DNA of 64,000 nt from Coptis chinensis (GCA_015680905.1 CM027380.1:55755001-55819000), one strand, 5' to 3'; shown: positions 11,300 through 23,585, numbered from the stretch's first letter. A program made the numbers and translations. Notes: generated from the letters alone by a model not told the origin.

Positions 11300-12671
11300 G
11301 TTAGATTGAGCCATGGATTGGAAAAGTTGTTGGCTAACCTGTATGAAGGCGTCAAGGCGATCCGATTGTGTAGGTGTAGTGGTAACAGGTGGTGTGACTG
11401 GAACTATCTCACGTTGATTATTAATAGGTGGGTTGTGATTGTTATTATTAACCGGAACATTACCTCTATTAGCATTATAATTATTATTGTTGTAATTATT
11501 ATAATTACCTTGTCTTTGTCCTTGTCTCTGGGGAGCTTGGTTGTAATTGGGTGCTGGCCTAACATTTTGATTATTATACCCTGGAGGTGTAACTTGTTGA
11601 TTATTTTGCCAACCGAAATTGGGGTTTTGTCTCCAAAGTGTGTTAGGTTTGCTATTAATGGAATAAACATTGTCCGACTGTGCAGATGGATGTTCATAAA
11701 CTAGAGGACAATAGGAGTCGAGATGGCCAAGACTCAAGCATAAATTACAGGGAATAGAGTTGACATTCATGAAAGGGGTAGGCTTTTGATGAACAAAAAT
11801 AGCTTCTACCTTCTTAATGAGGGATTCAATTAGAGCTTTAAGCTCAAGATCAGATTTAACCTCAAACATACTGGTAACTTTAACTGTTGAAGAAGAACTA
11901 GCAGAACAGGGGATATCGTCACTACCCCCCCCCCCTACCCAGTTATTATTACGCTTTTTTTGATCTTCAAGAAATGTATATGCCTCTGAGGCTCCTTTAC
12001 TGAGGAAACTACCCCCATTCATTATGTCAAGCGCCGCTTTGTGGTGGTGTAACAGTCCCTTGAAAAAAGGCACAAACTAACGTGTCTTTCGTGAGGTTAT
12101 GGTGTGGACACTCTATAAGAAGATCAGTGAAATGATTCTAAGCATCTGAAAATGATTCATGAGGATTCTGTCGAAAGAAATGAATCTTGGAAAGAATTTC
12201 ATTTGTCTTCAGTGGTGGGTAAAAATGTTCCATAAATAGTTGAACAAGTTTGGTCCATGAGTCCACAGAATTAGGCGCTTGGGCAGTTAACCAAGACGTC
12301 GCCTTATCGGCTAAGGTGAAAGGAAACATCATCAGTTTAATTTGTTCAGCATCAACCGTAGGATGGTGGAATGTAGTAAGGATTTAGTCAATCCTACGCA
12401 TGTGCTGATAAGATTTTTCATGGTCTAACCCATGAAAAACGGGTAACAAATAAAATATATTTGGGGGGATTCGAAAATCCCCCATTGGATCTGATAGAAC
12501 AATGCAAGATTTTGGGCTATCGTTCAAGGCTTTGTAAAAGTCAGAGAGATGAGACTCTCTTTCTTCAGCCATTATTTTAGGTGTGGTGTGTGGTATACTA
12601 GATAGGTGTGTGTGTTGACGTTCACGATAGATTACGTTAGTCGTTTTTTCTCTACCTGACCTTAATCTCAT
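11300..12671 (-). pseudogene. Gag of element B, interrupted by element A
   Basis: Starts at ATG 12671 with MRLRSGREKT, then the gag domain (SDFYKALND, GDFRIPPNIFYLLPVFHGLDHEK, FPFTLADKATSWL, FYPPLKTNEILSKIHFFRQNPHESF). Nonsense codons lie at about 12384 (Gln codon in relatives) and 12138 (Trp in relatives), with a frameshift near 12070. The last open part, 12073 leftward, has a good CCHC zinc knuckle, C-NL-C-LSLG-H-LDSY-C, then a long Asn/Gln/Pro-rich stretch. The frame ends at a TAA that belongs to the LTR of A. Confidence 0.9.
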
Positions 12672-12905
12672 GCAAGGCTAAGTCCAATATTGAAGAAACA
12701 CGACAACAATCAAAACAACCCTGATATGCTAGTATAAGAACTCCTCTGACAGAAGATTCAAGGAGTGGAAGAAAAAAATACCTGAATGCCTCCTTGTTTC
12801 GCTTATGAATAGCGTTTTGTTTACGCTAGCTCAGTGTATTTAACAAGTTAGAAACACTGAATAACTTGAAGAAATGGAAGTTTGTACTAACCTGTGAAAA
12901 TCGGG

Positions 12906-13200
12906 CGGTTCAAGAAGAGGGCGCGGGGGGCGCTCTGGTTAAGCCTTGGTAGGGCGCGGGTTGCGCTCAAGTGAAACTCAAGATCCAGGTGCTTCAGCGC
13001 GGGGGGCGCTCGAACTTTGCCTTGGTAGGGCGCGGGTCGTGCTCATGTGTTTTTCGAGTTCCAGGCGCTTCAGCACGGGGGGTGCTCAGGCTTTGCCATG
13101 ATAGGGAGCGGATTGCGCTCAAGTCCAAGTCGAGTTCTAGGCGCTTCAGCGCTAGGGACGCTCGAAGTTAGCCTTGTAGGGGCGCGGGGAGCGCTCAGGC
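12906..13200 (-). repeat. GC-rich leader repeats of element B, about 76-bp period
   Basis: Nearly four imperfect head-to-tail units, each with a GAGCGC-CCC block, an AAAGTTCGAG-like block and a CCTGGAACT-like block on the minus strand. The same array, in the same place before gag, is found in F at 35281-35640. G+C is far above the A/T-rich surroundings. Confidence 0.85.
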
Positions 13201-13270
13201 CTGTTCTTTGAAAAATTTTAAGTTTCTGAACCAAACAATCACTATTAGAAAACAAACAAAGGTGGGTGGG

Positions 13271-13411
13271 TAATTTATTTACGAATAAGTGGTGAGTAGA
13301 AATTTAAACAGGGAGAAGATTATCAAAGTTAAAAATTATTCTACTAGTTTCCTACTCTCACATTTATGTAAACTGTAGTTTTAACCAATGGTTTACCTCA
13401 CCATTGCTAAG
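13271..13411 (-). other. Degenerate junction, possible remnant of family 1 LTR end
   Basis: Short patches resemble the 3' end of a family 1 LTR on the minus strand (GAGAGTAG, ACTTTGATAA, ACTTATTCGTA), but no PBS is recognisable. It also holds TGTAGTTTTAACC on the plus strand and the first copy of a 26-bp repeat (near 13387-13411) that recurs right after element C. Confidence 0.4.
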
Positions 13412-13416
13412 AATGG
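13412..13416. repeat. Target site duplication of element C, left copy
   Basis: AATGG directly before the LTR; the identical AATGG follows the other LTR at 25104-25108. Five bp is the standard length for Ty3/gypsy integration. Confidence 0.9.
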
Positions 13417-14934
13417 TGATAAGAAATTAACCGGCCTAAATAAACAGGCTAATTAAATCCTATTTTATTTATTCTAATACTCACAAGTGCACGAGGTCTA
13501 TCGTAATAGGTGCGCAAGAACGATGTCGATCCCACAGGGATTGCTGTTTAGAAACAATTGAATACTAAAATATTACTTATCCTAATTCGAACAATATTTG
13601 TTGATTTGAATTGATTACTACTAAAATTATTTTACTTAACTACAGTCTAAAACGGAACTAAACTAAATAAATGGGTTTCTGTTACGTGGAGGGAATACTA
13701 GGACTATGACTCCATCTTAAACCGTTATTTGTATTTGTATGATTGGATTCTCTATTTCAGTTTTTATACGAGCGGCATTGGCAATGAGTATTGACTACCG
13801 TCTCGATGATATGAACGTGGTAACTTTTAATCGATAAGTATCTTCTAACGGTTCAGCACTAAGGTCAGGGTCACATAAATATTCGTCTTCTTACAGCACA
13901 AATAATACACAACCTGGACTTAAACAGTAAAAATGTGTTTAACTAATAACAAAAGTGACCAAACAATATCGCATGCATCACATACCATATGAAAGACTAA
14001 ACCTTTTGTTAATTAATCATGAATAGTGAAGAATTTATATAAAAATGAAGCATACTGAAAATCAGATAACCAATCCCAAACACAAACAACCTGTTCCAGA
14101 CTTCGTCTGTCCTAGCTTGGAACTTAGTTACACATTATATATATAACAGTGAAAGTAAAAGTAAAAGAGCCCATAAAACAAAACCGAAATCCTGCCGTAA
14201 AGGTTTCCCTTCTTTTCCACTTCCTCTGCGTCAACAGTTGCGTCCCAAGCTTCCAAACTTCGGTTCCTACAGCTAAAAACCCCTTTTTCTATTTGAGACT
14301 CTCCACCTCTCCTCCTTTCCCCCCGTTCTAAATAAAGGAGCTGCTGTTTTTTGGGTCCTCTTTCCTATTCGCGAGAATCAATTTGAGAAGGAAACTCAAG
14401 ATTTGATTCGGTGGTTATGGGCTTTTAGTCTCTCGGTTGTTTAATTGTTTGGTTCGATTTGTATCGATTTGTATCGGCAGGATTTGAGGGATTGTTTGCT
14501 GTTTGTATGGAATGAATTTGGAGAAGGTAAGATGGGTTCCTACGGTGCTTCTCGGCTACACAAGAAATGGTGTGACCAGTAATTAGTGGGTACGGGCTTT
14601 TTAGTGTGTGTATATGGACTGCTCTAAGGAAATGGGCTCATAAAGGTTCATGGATCAAAATTGAAGTTTAGGCTTAAATTTAAAACATCCACCCTTTGCT
14701 GGTCACAACTCTACTTCACTTCACTATTACTAAGGCCCAACTAAGGGTGGCCCATCCTTCTACTGCTTCAACACATGTATTCAGTGAACAATTTACGCTT
14801 TTACCACACTTTCATATATTATTTTGATTTCCTGCAAAATCACCGAAAATGCACTAATTTAATCAAACAAATAAAATAAACAGACTAACTAATATAAAAT
14901 TGGGCTAAAATATGTAACATTTACGTACTTATCA
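13417..14934 (-). repeat. 3' LTR of element C
   Basis: Runs from TGATAAGAAATT to ACTTATCA on the plus strand and has the same length, 1518 bp, as the right LTR. It is called 3' because the polypurine tract is beside it. A palindromic TTATATATATAA at 14135-14146 (14304-offset equivalent in the right LTR at 24304-24315) is a possible TATA element. Confidence 0.95.
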
Positions 14935-14948
14935 AATACCCCCAAACT
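14935..14948 (-). other. Polypurine tract of element C
   Basis: Minus strand AAGTTTGGGGGTATT ends against the 3' LTR. This purine-rich run would prime plus-strand DNA synthesis. Confidence 0.8.
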
Positions 14949-16768
14949 TATATTTTGCTAGTCCTCGAGCAAAACTAAAACTAAACTAATAACAAAAATT
15001 AAAAATCCTAACTCATTTTTGTAGGAATCACGATTACACTTAGCATGTGCAACAAGCCTTTTAAACCCCTAGGTTTACCCTAGTGGACGAGTCTAGTCTC
15101 GTGAGAGTTTTCAGAGAAGTTACTCACAAACTTCATCTACATTATAACGACTCAGAAATAACAGTAATGTTTCTTTAATTTAATCTCAGGTATTCATGCA
15201 TCTCACTAGTCACAAATAAAGAATAATCATAAGGAAACCTAAGTTAACATATGCATAATAATCAAATCATCTAAAAATAAACATACATGCAATGAACAAA
15301 ACTATGAAATGCAGTGGCAGGTCCGTTTCTAAAACTTCGGAATAGCGTCCCTAAGTAGGTCCTCACAAATGTGTCAAGACAAAAATACTCTAATTTTTCC
15401 ACTCAGGTTTCGCTCACTCCAGTGTGCAGTGGGCACACTTTTCCTTTCAATCTCAATGACATCCAAAGGAGCCGAGGTCGATCAAACACATCTGCCGCTT
15501 ACTATCACACCAATCTATTCCTAATTGAGCTAAAGGTCTTTATTAGGTGTTATGTATGGCTTAGGTGATAGTTTAAGAATAAATGGAATGGATAAACAAA
15601 ATAGACAAGTCTGAGAAAATAAGGTCTTCAAATTCCGTAACTAGAGAAAGTCTTGTTCTTACTTTGCTTCTACACTTTGTTTCCATCCTTAGCCCTTTTG
15701 TTTTGGCTTTTTGACTCCTTTGATTCTATTTTTGGAGTTCTAACTTTTTTATTTTATTTCTATTCATTTTTCTTTTCTTTGGATGGAAACTTTCTTTTCT
15801 TTATTGTTCTTTTGAAACAACTAACAAATTCTTGATTTTCCACAGGTCTTTCTCATTTCTTTTCTTCATTTCATCCTATTTCTCAAACTTATCAAATGGG
15901 TAGGCTATTTTTATTTATTTATTTTTTTTCTCTTATATAGGGTAAGGAATTTGCGGTTTATGAAAAGGCTAATAAAAGGCTCAGTGGGACGACTAACGGA
16001 AAAAATATTCTTTAGGTTTGAATTTCTGGCTATATCGATCCAAAGATGGCATAAATTCTCTTTTAGGATATGGTATGGTGATCAAGCAAGTGGATGTGTG
16101 TTTTCTCTACTCGGAATTAACTTCTCCCTTGTGTCATCACTCAGATATCAACTCATATGAGGCTTTTAGGTTAGATTCTCACCGGATATGTAAAATTAAG
16201 CACTCTAATCTAGGTATCAGAAAAGTACTGCCAAATACAAATATAACGTTCATGCAAGACATTTATGAAAAGATGCAGAGACTATTACCTATATCTTAAC
16301 CTAAGTTTCTTAATAACTACTCTTAATTCTAATGCTAACTGAGATTTCTAGACTATAATCATCATAGAAAAGGAAACAATACCACTACCCCTAAGTGCAT
16401 AGTATACATAAGTTTTATTTTTCGCTAAACAAAACATTTTGTTCCCACCCCCAAACTTAGTTTAGACATTGTCCTCAATGTTGACAGATACGCTTAATTC
16501 CAAAAATTAATAACATGGACAAGTAAAAGAATAAGGAAATAAGTTACCAATAGCTCCATGAACGAAAAATAAAACTCGAGTCACCTGTAGAAATTAGTAC
16601 CTCACTAAAGATATAATATCGATAAAATAGAAAAGGAACCAATTTACTATGACGACTAACCTGTGGCACGTATCTCATTCCATAGAGTTACACGTCTCCA
16701 AAAACACGGAGAAAAGGTGCTAAAGTGGAATGCATGAGATATGCGAAAGGTACACATGACTCAAAAAT
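14949..16768 (-). other. 3' untranslated region of element C
   Basis: No gene. It is the reverse complement counterpart of the 3' UTRs of G (30924-32732), F and E, sharing for example the block around 15330-15480 (GTAGGTCCTCACA, GGGCACAC). A second polypurine-like motif, GTTTGGGGGTGG on the minus strand, is at 16445-16456. Open frames on the plus strand here are antisense chance frames. Confidence 0.75.
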
Positions 16769-16857
16769 AAAAACATGGGTTGCCTCCCACAAGCGCTACA
16801 GTTAACGTCTCTAGCAGATGAATGCTTCACACAACTGTTCAGTGCTATGTGGGCTTA
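16769..16857 (-). repeat. 89-bp direct repeat in element C, distal copy
   Basis: Almost identical (about four differences) to 17390-17478. On the minus strand it includes TGGGAGGCAACCCA, a short palindrome-like motif (plus 16776-16789). The two copies flank a remnant of an ORFy leader. Confidence 0.9.
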
Positions 16858-17389
16858 GTTTCGCAAACATCCATAAATAAAAACATGCATATAGAATAAG
16901 CAAATGTGAACAATAAAATGGAACATAAATTCCCAACTATAATGGGCATATTCATTGCTCCATCCTGTTCACCGAACTCTTTTTGGTTGTCTTCGCTTAG
17001 TTCAGTGGGGTTCGACCTGACCAGTCCTCAGAAAACTGGAAATTTTTTCGCGGTTGTCCGAGGTCGTATGCCGGTGCACTCCACTTTGGGCGAAAGGTGC
17101 TCGATGTTTTGGAGTTACAAGTGTTTTGAGGTGAAAAGGCAGAGAGTTGAATTCTCTGACAGAGCTTAGGGCGTAGGTGCGCTCCACTTGGGCGCAGTTG
17201 CGCTCCGATGTTTTTGATTTGTGAAAATGGTTAAGAACAACGGGAAACGTGGGAGTGAAAGGTGAGAGATGGAAGTTAGGTGTAGTGTGGGTTGTGAGTG
17301 TAGAATGAATGAAGTTTTTAGAGGTTTTAAGTTGCTAAAACGAATCGGGAAGTTGCCAAAAAGCTTTTACAGCAATTTCCGGAAATACT
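16858..17389 (-). other. Remnant of an ORFy upstream region in element C
   Basis: On the minus strand this matches the region before ORFy in G (29460-29990): a TTTTGGCAACTTCCCGATTCG-like block, a decayed TATA (about 17304-17330), CACCTTTCACTCCCA and GAGCGCA-C-GCGCC repeats. No ORFy body follows. It is bounded by the 89-bp direct repeats. Confidence 0.7.
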
Positions 17390-17478
17390 AAAAACATGGG
17401 TTGCCTCCCACAAGCGCTACGGTTAACGTCTCTAGCAGACGAATGCTTCACACAACTGATCAGTGCTATGTGGGCTTA
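17390..17478 (-). repeat. 89-bp direct repeat in element C, copy next to integrase
   Basis: Second copy of the repeat at 16769-16857. It starts about 20 bp after the integrase stop codon. It holds the same TGGGAGGCAACCCA motif (plus 17397-17410). Confidence 0.9.
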
Positions 17479-17498
17479 TCAACAAGCTGGATACTCAA

Positions 17499-18859
17499 TC
17501 AGTCATGATAAATAGGATCAAGCAGACTTACCTCTTCCACATCCTGCCCGGCCAAACCGTCAAGGTATGGTTTCAAACGTTGACCATTTACCTTAAACAC
17601 ACGACCATCCGTAGGATCTTTTATCTCAACAGCACCATGAGGAAAAATAGTTTTAACAATGAAAGGACCAGTCCACCTAGAACATAACTTATCAGGAAAA
17701 AGACGCAAACGAGAATTATATAGCAAGACTTTTTTATTAGGTTCAAAAGACTTTTGAAGAATAGATTTATCATGAAAAATCTTAGTCCGCTCTTTGTAAA
17801 TCTTGGCATTCTCATATGCCTCATTCCTTAACTCAGCTAACTCATTCAACTGAAGTTTACGTTGTGAACCAAATTTTTACATATATCGGTTAAACGTTTT
17901 AATGGCCCAAAAAACACGATGTTCCAATTCTACAGGCAAATGACATGCCTTTCCAAACACAAACCTATAAGGAGACATACCAATAGGAGTTTTATAAGCA
18001 GTTCTATAAGCCCAAAGAGAATCATTAAGACGTTGAGACCAATCCTTACGGTCAGGTCATACAATCTTTTCTAAAATCCGCTTAATCTCCCTATTAGATA
18101 CTTCAACTTGGCTACTAGTTTGAGGATGATATGGGGTAGCAAGCTTATGAGTAATAAAGTACTTTTTCATTAAAGATTCAAATGCTCGGTGTGTAAAATG
18201 AGTACCATTATCACTTATAATTGCACGAGGAGTACCAAAACGAGAAAATATATTATATTTTAAAAAGTTAACTACGACTTTATGATCATTCGTTTTATAT
18301 GGCACCGCCTCAACCCACTTAGAAACATAGTCTACGGCAACAAGGATATAAAGATAACAAAAGGAAGGAGGGAAAGGACCCATGAAGTCTATACCCCATA
18401 CATAAAAGAACTCCACAACTAAAATAGGGGAAAGAGGCATCATGTTCCTATGGGAAATATTACCTGTACGGTGGCATCTATCACAATTCAAACAAAACTC
18501 ATGTGCATCCCTAAATAGAGTAGGCTAATAAAACCACAATCGCAAAACCTTCAAGAGCCGTCTTTTTAGGACCAAAGTGACCACCACATGCATGGTCATG
18601 GCAAAAAGAGAGAATACTATGAGACTCACTCTCAGAGACACATCTCCTAACAATCTGGTCAGGGCATGACTTAAACAAGTATGGATCATCCCAGAAAAAA
18701 TTCCTAACCTCAACAAGAAACTTAGATTTATCCGGTTGTCTCCAATGAGAGGGAAACTGTTTCGTTATAAGATAATTAACAATATCTGCATACCAAGGCG
18801 ATTGTGATATAACAAAAAGTTGCTCATCAGGAAAAGATTCATTTATAGGCAAAATATCA
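17499..18859 (-). pseudogene. Integrase of element C, broken
   Basis: Zinc-finger part: FCHDHACGGHFGPKKTA then C-RCHRTGNI. Core (18491-18057): [11 protein letters not shown] with the first Asp, ISDNGTHF with the second and [14 protein letters not shown] with the Glu, so the D,D-35-E triad is visible. C-terminal domain (17849-17499): [29 protein letters not shown], ending LLDPIYHD. Stops near 18511 and 18060 split it. Where relatives have NGQ before the catalytic Glu, this copy has SSQ. Confidence 0.9.
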
Positions 18860-19229
18860 GTAGAAGATTCTACTATAAGTCTAGACAAGTGGTCAGCAAC
18901 CACGTTCTCCGTACCCTTCTTATCCTTAATCTCTATATCAAACTCTTGCAACAAGAATACCCCAAATAATCAAACGGCTTTTAGCGCCCTTCTTAGTAAG
19001 GAGATATTTCAAAGCCGAATGATCAGTAAACATGACAACCTTAGACCCTATGAGGTAAGACCTAAATTTGTCTAAAGCAAACACAACAGCTAACAACTCT
19101 TTCTCAGTTGTAGTGTAGTTCATCTATGCATCATTAAGGGTTCGACTAGCATAATAAATAACATGGGGAAACTTTTCAAACCGTTGACCTAAAACAACCC
19201 AACTGCATAGTCAGACGCATCACATATTA
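18860..19229 (-). pseudogene. RNase H of element C, broken
   Basis: Starts after LICDASDYAVG with a frameshift near 19190. It then has YYASRTLNDA, a stop, [38 protein letters not shown], another frameshift near 18945, and ends [13 protein letters not shown]. The catalytic Asp and Glu residues are in place. It lies between RT and integrase as usual for Ty3/gypsy. Confidence 0.88.
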
Positions 19230-20140
19230 ACTCAAAAGGCTCACTCCAATCAGGCAGCTGTATGATAGGAGCGGTAGTCACTAAATGCTTAAGCTTCTCA
19301 AAAGCTTTCAAACAATCATTATCAAAGACAAAAGCGACGTCCTTACCAAGTAAATTGCATAAGGGACGAGAAATCTTGCTAAAGTCTTTAATGAAACGCC
19401 TATAAAATCCAGCATGACCTAAGAATGACCTAATATCTTTCACAATCTTAGGTGGTGGAAGACCAGAAATGACATCAACCTTGGCCTTATCGACCTCAAT
19501 TCATTTACTAGAAACAATATGACCAAGAACAATACCCTGTTGAACCATAAAATGACACTTCTCCCAATTCAACATAAGATTCTTCTCCTTGCACCTAATT
19601 AACACTAATTCTAAACGGTGCAAACCCTCATCAAAAGAATCCCCAAATACTGAGAAGTCATCCATAAACACCTCAAGAAACCTTTCTACCATATCGGAAA
19701 AAAAATACTAAGCATGCATTGCTGGAAGGCACCAGGTGCATTACATAATCCAAAAGGCATACGACGATAGGCAAAAGTTCCAAAAGAACAAGTAAAAGTA
19801 GTTTTTTCTTGATCCTCAGGGATAATATATATTTGGTAATAACCGGAATAACCATCAAGAAAACAATAATATTTATGACCGGCTAACCTCTCGAGCATCT
19901 GGTCAATAAACGGAAAAGGAAAGTGATCTTTCCTAGTGGCCAAATTCAACTTACGATAGTCAATGCAAAAACGCCATCCGGTAGTCATATGGGTGGGAAC
20001 TAACTCGCCCTTCGCATTCTTAACTACTGTAAGCCCAGACTTTTTAGGGACAACACGAGCGGGACTCACCCATTTACTATCGGAAATGGGATAAATGATA
20101 CCCGCATCTAACAACTTGAGAATCTCGGCTCTCACTACCT
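19230..20140 (-). pseudogene. Reverse transcriptase of element C, frameshifted
   Basis: The first half is in the long open frame: ILKLLDAGIIYPISDSKWVSP, WRFCIDYRKLN, FLDGYSGYYQI (catalytic Asp), MPFGLCNAPGAFQQCM. At about 19700 a frameshift falls at a run of eight A (plus strand). After it come VFMDDFSVFG with the catalytic pair, LNWEKCHFMV, a stop at 19501 and LGHAGFYRRFIKDFSKI of the thumb. All catalytic residues survive. Confidence 0.92.
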
Positions 20141-21314
20141 CTTTCATGTTAGGATTAAGCCGTCTCTGAAACTCACGGGTTGGTTTAGCATCCTTCTCAA
20201 GATGAATATGATGCATACAATCGGTTGGGCTTATACCATTAATATCGCCAATATTCCACCCTAAAGCTGCTCTATGCTCTTTAAGAACCCTAATCAATTT
20301 ACCTTCTTGTTCATTATCCAGATTAGAAGCAATAATAAGCGGCAAAGAATCATCAGTCCCCAGAAAAACATACTTAAGAGTATCAGGTAATGGTTTCAAC
20401 TCTAGCTTAGGAGGACTCTTTATAGAAGAGACTGGGGTAGACTCAGATGGAGTCAGATGCTCTATTGTGGCTCTCCACATATCAGTTTCTAAAATTGGGG
20501 CTGCATCCAGCAACGCATTAACTTCACAAATTACATCATCCACATCACAACCTCTACCAGAATTAGTTAAACAAGACTCAAGAGGGTCATCAGAATAACT
20601 CTCCAAGAAAGTCTCGTGAACTATACTATCAATAAGATTAACATCCCAAAAATCATCAGGTTCAGGAGGTTCTTGACCCACATTAAACACATTAAGTTCT
20701 GTAGTCATATTACCAAAAGAAAGTTTTAACACTCCATTACGACAGTTAATGATAGCATTAGAAGTGGCTAAAAAGGGACGACCTAAAATGACCGGAATAT
20801 GGTGTTTAGGATCTTGAACAGGTTGTGTATCCAGAATAACAAAGTCAACAAGGAAATAAAATTTATCAACCTGAATCAAAACATCCTCAACAACACCACG
20901 TGGAATCCTAATAGACCTATCTGCCAATTGAAGGGTAATTGGTGTAGGTTTCAACTTACCAAGACCAAGCTCTAAATAAACTGAATAAGGTAACAAATTA
21001 ACGCTAGCTCCTAAATCAAGTAATGCCTTCTCAATCATATGATCACCAATAACACAAGAAATAGTAGGGCATCCTGGATCTCTAAACTTAGGCCGGGTTC
21101 GGTTTTGGATAATAGAACTCACTTGCTCAGTTAAGAAAGCTTTCTTATGCAGATTCAACTTACGTTTTTGTGTACACAAATCTTTAAGAAACTTGGCATA
21201 GGAAGGAACTTGTTTTATAGCATCAACTAACGGAATATTTATTTGAACTTGTTTAAACATCTCCATTATTTCATTAAGATTAGAACCTTTCTTAGCCTGA
21301 ATCAAACGTTGGGG
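20141..21314 (-). pseudogene. Protease and linker of element C
   Basis: Part of an unbroken 904-codon frame (22400-19686). The protease has ALLDLGASVNLLP (residues about 459-471 of that frame), LQLADRSIRIPRG and PVILGRPFLATSNAIIN. The active-site triplet is DLG, as in A, E and F. The linker before RT is acidic and ends LELKPLPDTLKYVFLG, an Athila landmark. It is listed as a pseudogene because the whole polyprotein is broken elsewhere; this part has no break. Confidence 0.9.
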
Positions 21315-22994
21315 AAAAGGAGCTTTAGGTATATAAGATGGCACAGGGTTAGTCTCCACAGCAGTAGGAGGTTCTACACCCTTCCTAGAAGTATTATGGC
21401 TATTAGATTCACTCACCTCACTCTCCTCCTGCTCACACTCTATAGGGTCAGATCTGACCTCAGCGTCCTTAGACATCTCAACCCTATTATCAACATGTTT
21501 TCCACTCCTAAGAATAGTGATAACCTTGGCTTGCTCCTGGTTAGCCTGGCTTCCGTTAGAACTTATTTCCAACTGACTCTTCGGATTAGCCACTGGTTGA
21601 CTAGGAAACCTACCCTTGTCCCTCTCATTCAAAGTATTAGCAATTTGACCTATGGTGATTTCAATCTTCCTAATGGCTTGAGCATTATCCTGAGTAGCCA
21701 TTTGACTGGCTTGCATAAACTGTTGTGTTGTGTCCTGGAATTTCATGGTGTTTTGTGTTAATTGAGCAATGGCCTCTTCTATAGGTGAAAGTTTAGGTGG
21801 TTGAGGTGCATACTGTGGTACTGGGTTTGAGTTAACCACGGGGCCTCCCTGATGTATACCTTTAGACCAAGACAAATTGGGATGGTTACGCCATCCAGGG
21901 TTATACGTGTTAGAAAAAGGATTATTGCCTGGCTTTTGGTATGAATTAAAAGCATTGACTTGTGCATTTACACTAGGGCAATTATCTATAACGTGATCAA
22001 GACTTTCACACAACAGACACCCAGGGACTTCAACATTGTTAACTGGAGCTAGAGAGTTTGCCTCTTTTTCTAGCTCGAGAGCTTCAACTCTTCTAATTAA
22101 AGCGGCCACCTTAGCGTTCGTGTCGAATTTCTTGTCAACGCGGAACAAACCATTTTGTGTAGTACTACTAGCCACCTTCTTAGGCTCACGACTAGTTTCC
22201 CATTGCTGGACCTTCTCAAAGACTTCTTCTAAAAAGGTCCACGCTTCTTCTACAGTCTTATCACAGAAATCCCCAGTACTCATGGTCTCAATCATAGCCT
22301 TAAAATTAAAATCGAGACCCTCATAGAGAATCTGCACTAGCCTACCGTTCTCTAGGCCGTGGTTAGGACACTGCAAGAGCTTGTCCTTAAACCTCTCCAT
22401 ACACTTCCATAATGACTCTCCATCAGTTTGGCAAAAAGATGATAAGTCTTTTCTAAAAGCAGTCGCCTTATGATTAGGGAAAAAGTTCTTTAAAAAGACA
22501 ATGCATAACTTTTCCCATCCCGTTATGGAATTCGATGGGAGAGTGTGAAACCAACTCTTGGCTTTTTCTTAAAGAGAAAATGGGAACAATTTTAATTTTA
22601 TAGCTTCATCACTAAATTGTTGAAGTTTAATAGTCCCACAAATATCCTCAAATTCCCTCACATGAAGATATGGGTCTTCCTTTTCCGTTCCCCTAAACTT
22701 AGGAAGGAGCCCCAACAGATTGGGCTTCAACTCAAAGTGATTAACATTGGTTGCAGGGGGAATGATGCAAGATAGTCGGGTTATCCTAGTAGGATATATA
22801 TATTCCTTAATAGATCTAGGTACTTGGGCAACCACGTTATTGTTATTACCCTCCATGTCAGCAAAAATTGGTGTATTGCCAACAAAAGTTACGGGTACCT
22901 CTAATTCGGGATGCCTACCTCTCCTAAGGAGAGTGCGTTCAATCTCAGGATCAAACGGTGCAACAGGTGTGTTATCAGACCGAGTTACTACCAT
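21315..22994 (-). pseudogene. Gag of element C, one in-frame stop
   Basis: ATG at 22994 (MVVTRSDNTP). The capsid domain has FELKPNLLGLLPKFRG, DPYLHVREFEDIC and LKLFPFSL, then a TAA at 22569, after which the same frame runs on (KAKSWFHTL, MERFKDKLLQCPNHG). A clear zinc knuckle, C-LL-C-ESLD-H-VIDN-C, sits at residues 128-141 of the 904-codon frame. A Gln-rich and acidic stretch leads to the protease. A single stop in an otherwise open gag-pol could be recent decay; read-through is possible but unsupported. Confidence 0.9.
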
Positions 22995-23561
22995 AAACTA
23001 CTTCTAAAACCTAAGACTCTAATAAAAGATGTAGACGATTCACACAAACAATACCAAACAAAAATTCCAACCCAGATTGAATTTTAAAACTTGTTTAATA
23101 TATATTTGCTCCTAAACCCAAATAACACGATTCCCATTTCTTGTGTAAAAAGCACCGTCACTCGATCCACGCGTAAACAAGGTTTTCCTAGTGAGCGGGC
23201 TAAAACCTGTCCTAATGCAAGATGCCTAAGGCTGGTCAATGTGATTTAACCTTCCTAAATCCAAGAAACAATAAAACAAGCACAACCCACAAAACAAACA
23301 AAATTCAACCCCACAAAGGAAAAAGACGTACCTCCGGCGTGAGCCTTCGAGGGCTACTTGTGACGTCGGGTGACGACAGCAAGCACTTCACAATGTCCAC
23401 AACAAAGTCACGACTATCCCTTGTAAGAAGAAATCTATGCTTAATTATCTGCAAAAATAACTAAAATTAGACACGTAAACTATGAAATAATATAACTATG
23501 ACTAAACTTAAACTACGAATCACGATAAATAAAACTTTAAAACTCAATTGTACTACTACAA
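22995..23561 (-). other. 5' leader of element C
   Basis: About 570 bp between PBS and gag start. No GC-rich repeat array and no supported gene. A plus-strand open frame at 23222-23464 is antisense to the leader and has no recognisable domain. Confidence 0.65.
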
Positions 23562-23579
23562 TCTCCGACAGCGGTGCCA
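23562..23579 (-). other. Primer binding site of element C (tRNA-Asp-like)
   Basis: Minus strand TGGCACCGCTGTCGGAGA, six bases after the LTR. It matches the complement of the plant tRNA-Asp 3' end at 14 of 18 positions by my count. Confidence 0.85.
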
Positions 23580-23585
23580 AAAACT

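Larger units (their letters stand above)
11300..13270 (-). mobile_element. Element B: 5' interior fragment of a family 1 element
   Basis: Minus-strand gag plus GC-rich repeat leader, matching F (35281-37296) and E (54658 on). It is cut on the left by the LTR of element A. On the right the 5' LTR and PBS are not recognisable. Whether B once had polymerase genes cannot be known, since the rest lies outside the window beyond A. Confidence 0.8.

Noticed and set aside
12906-13200. GC-rich repeats as a CRISPR array
   Set aside because: Units are head to tail and diverged with no unique spacers, in a eukaryotic retroelement leader.
15653-15835. Hydrophobic Phe/Leu-rich frame as a membrane protein (also 51073-51291)
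   Set aside because: Antisense of A-rich 3' UTR; T-rich DNA reads as Phe and Leu.
21243-21761. 172-codon plus-strand frame inside element C
   Set aside because: It is the antisense shadow of the gag-protease frame.
22569-22571. Gag stop of C as a programmed read-through signal
   Set aside because: It lies early in gag, before the zinc knuckle, and other random lesions follow, so decay is simpler.
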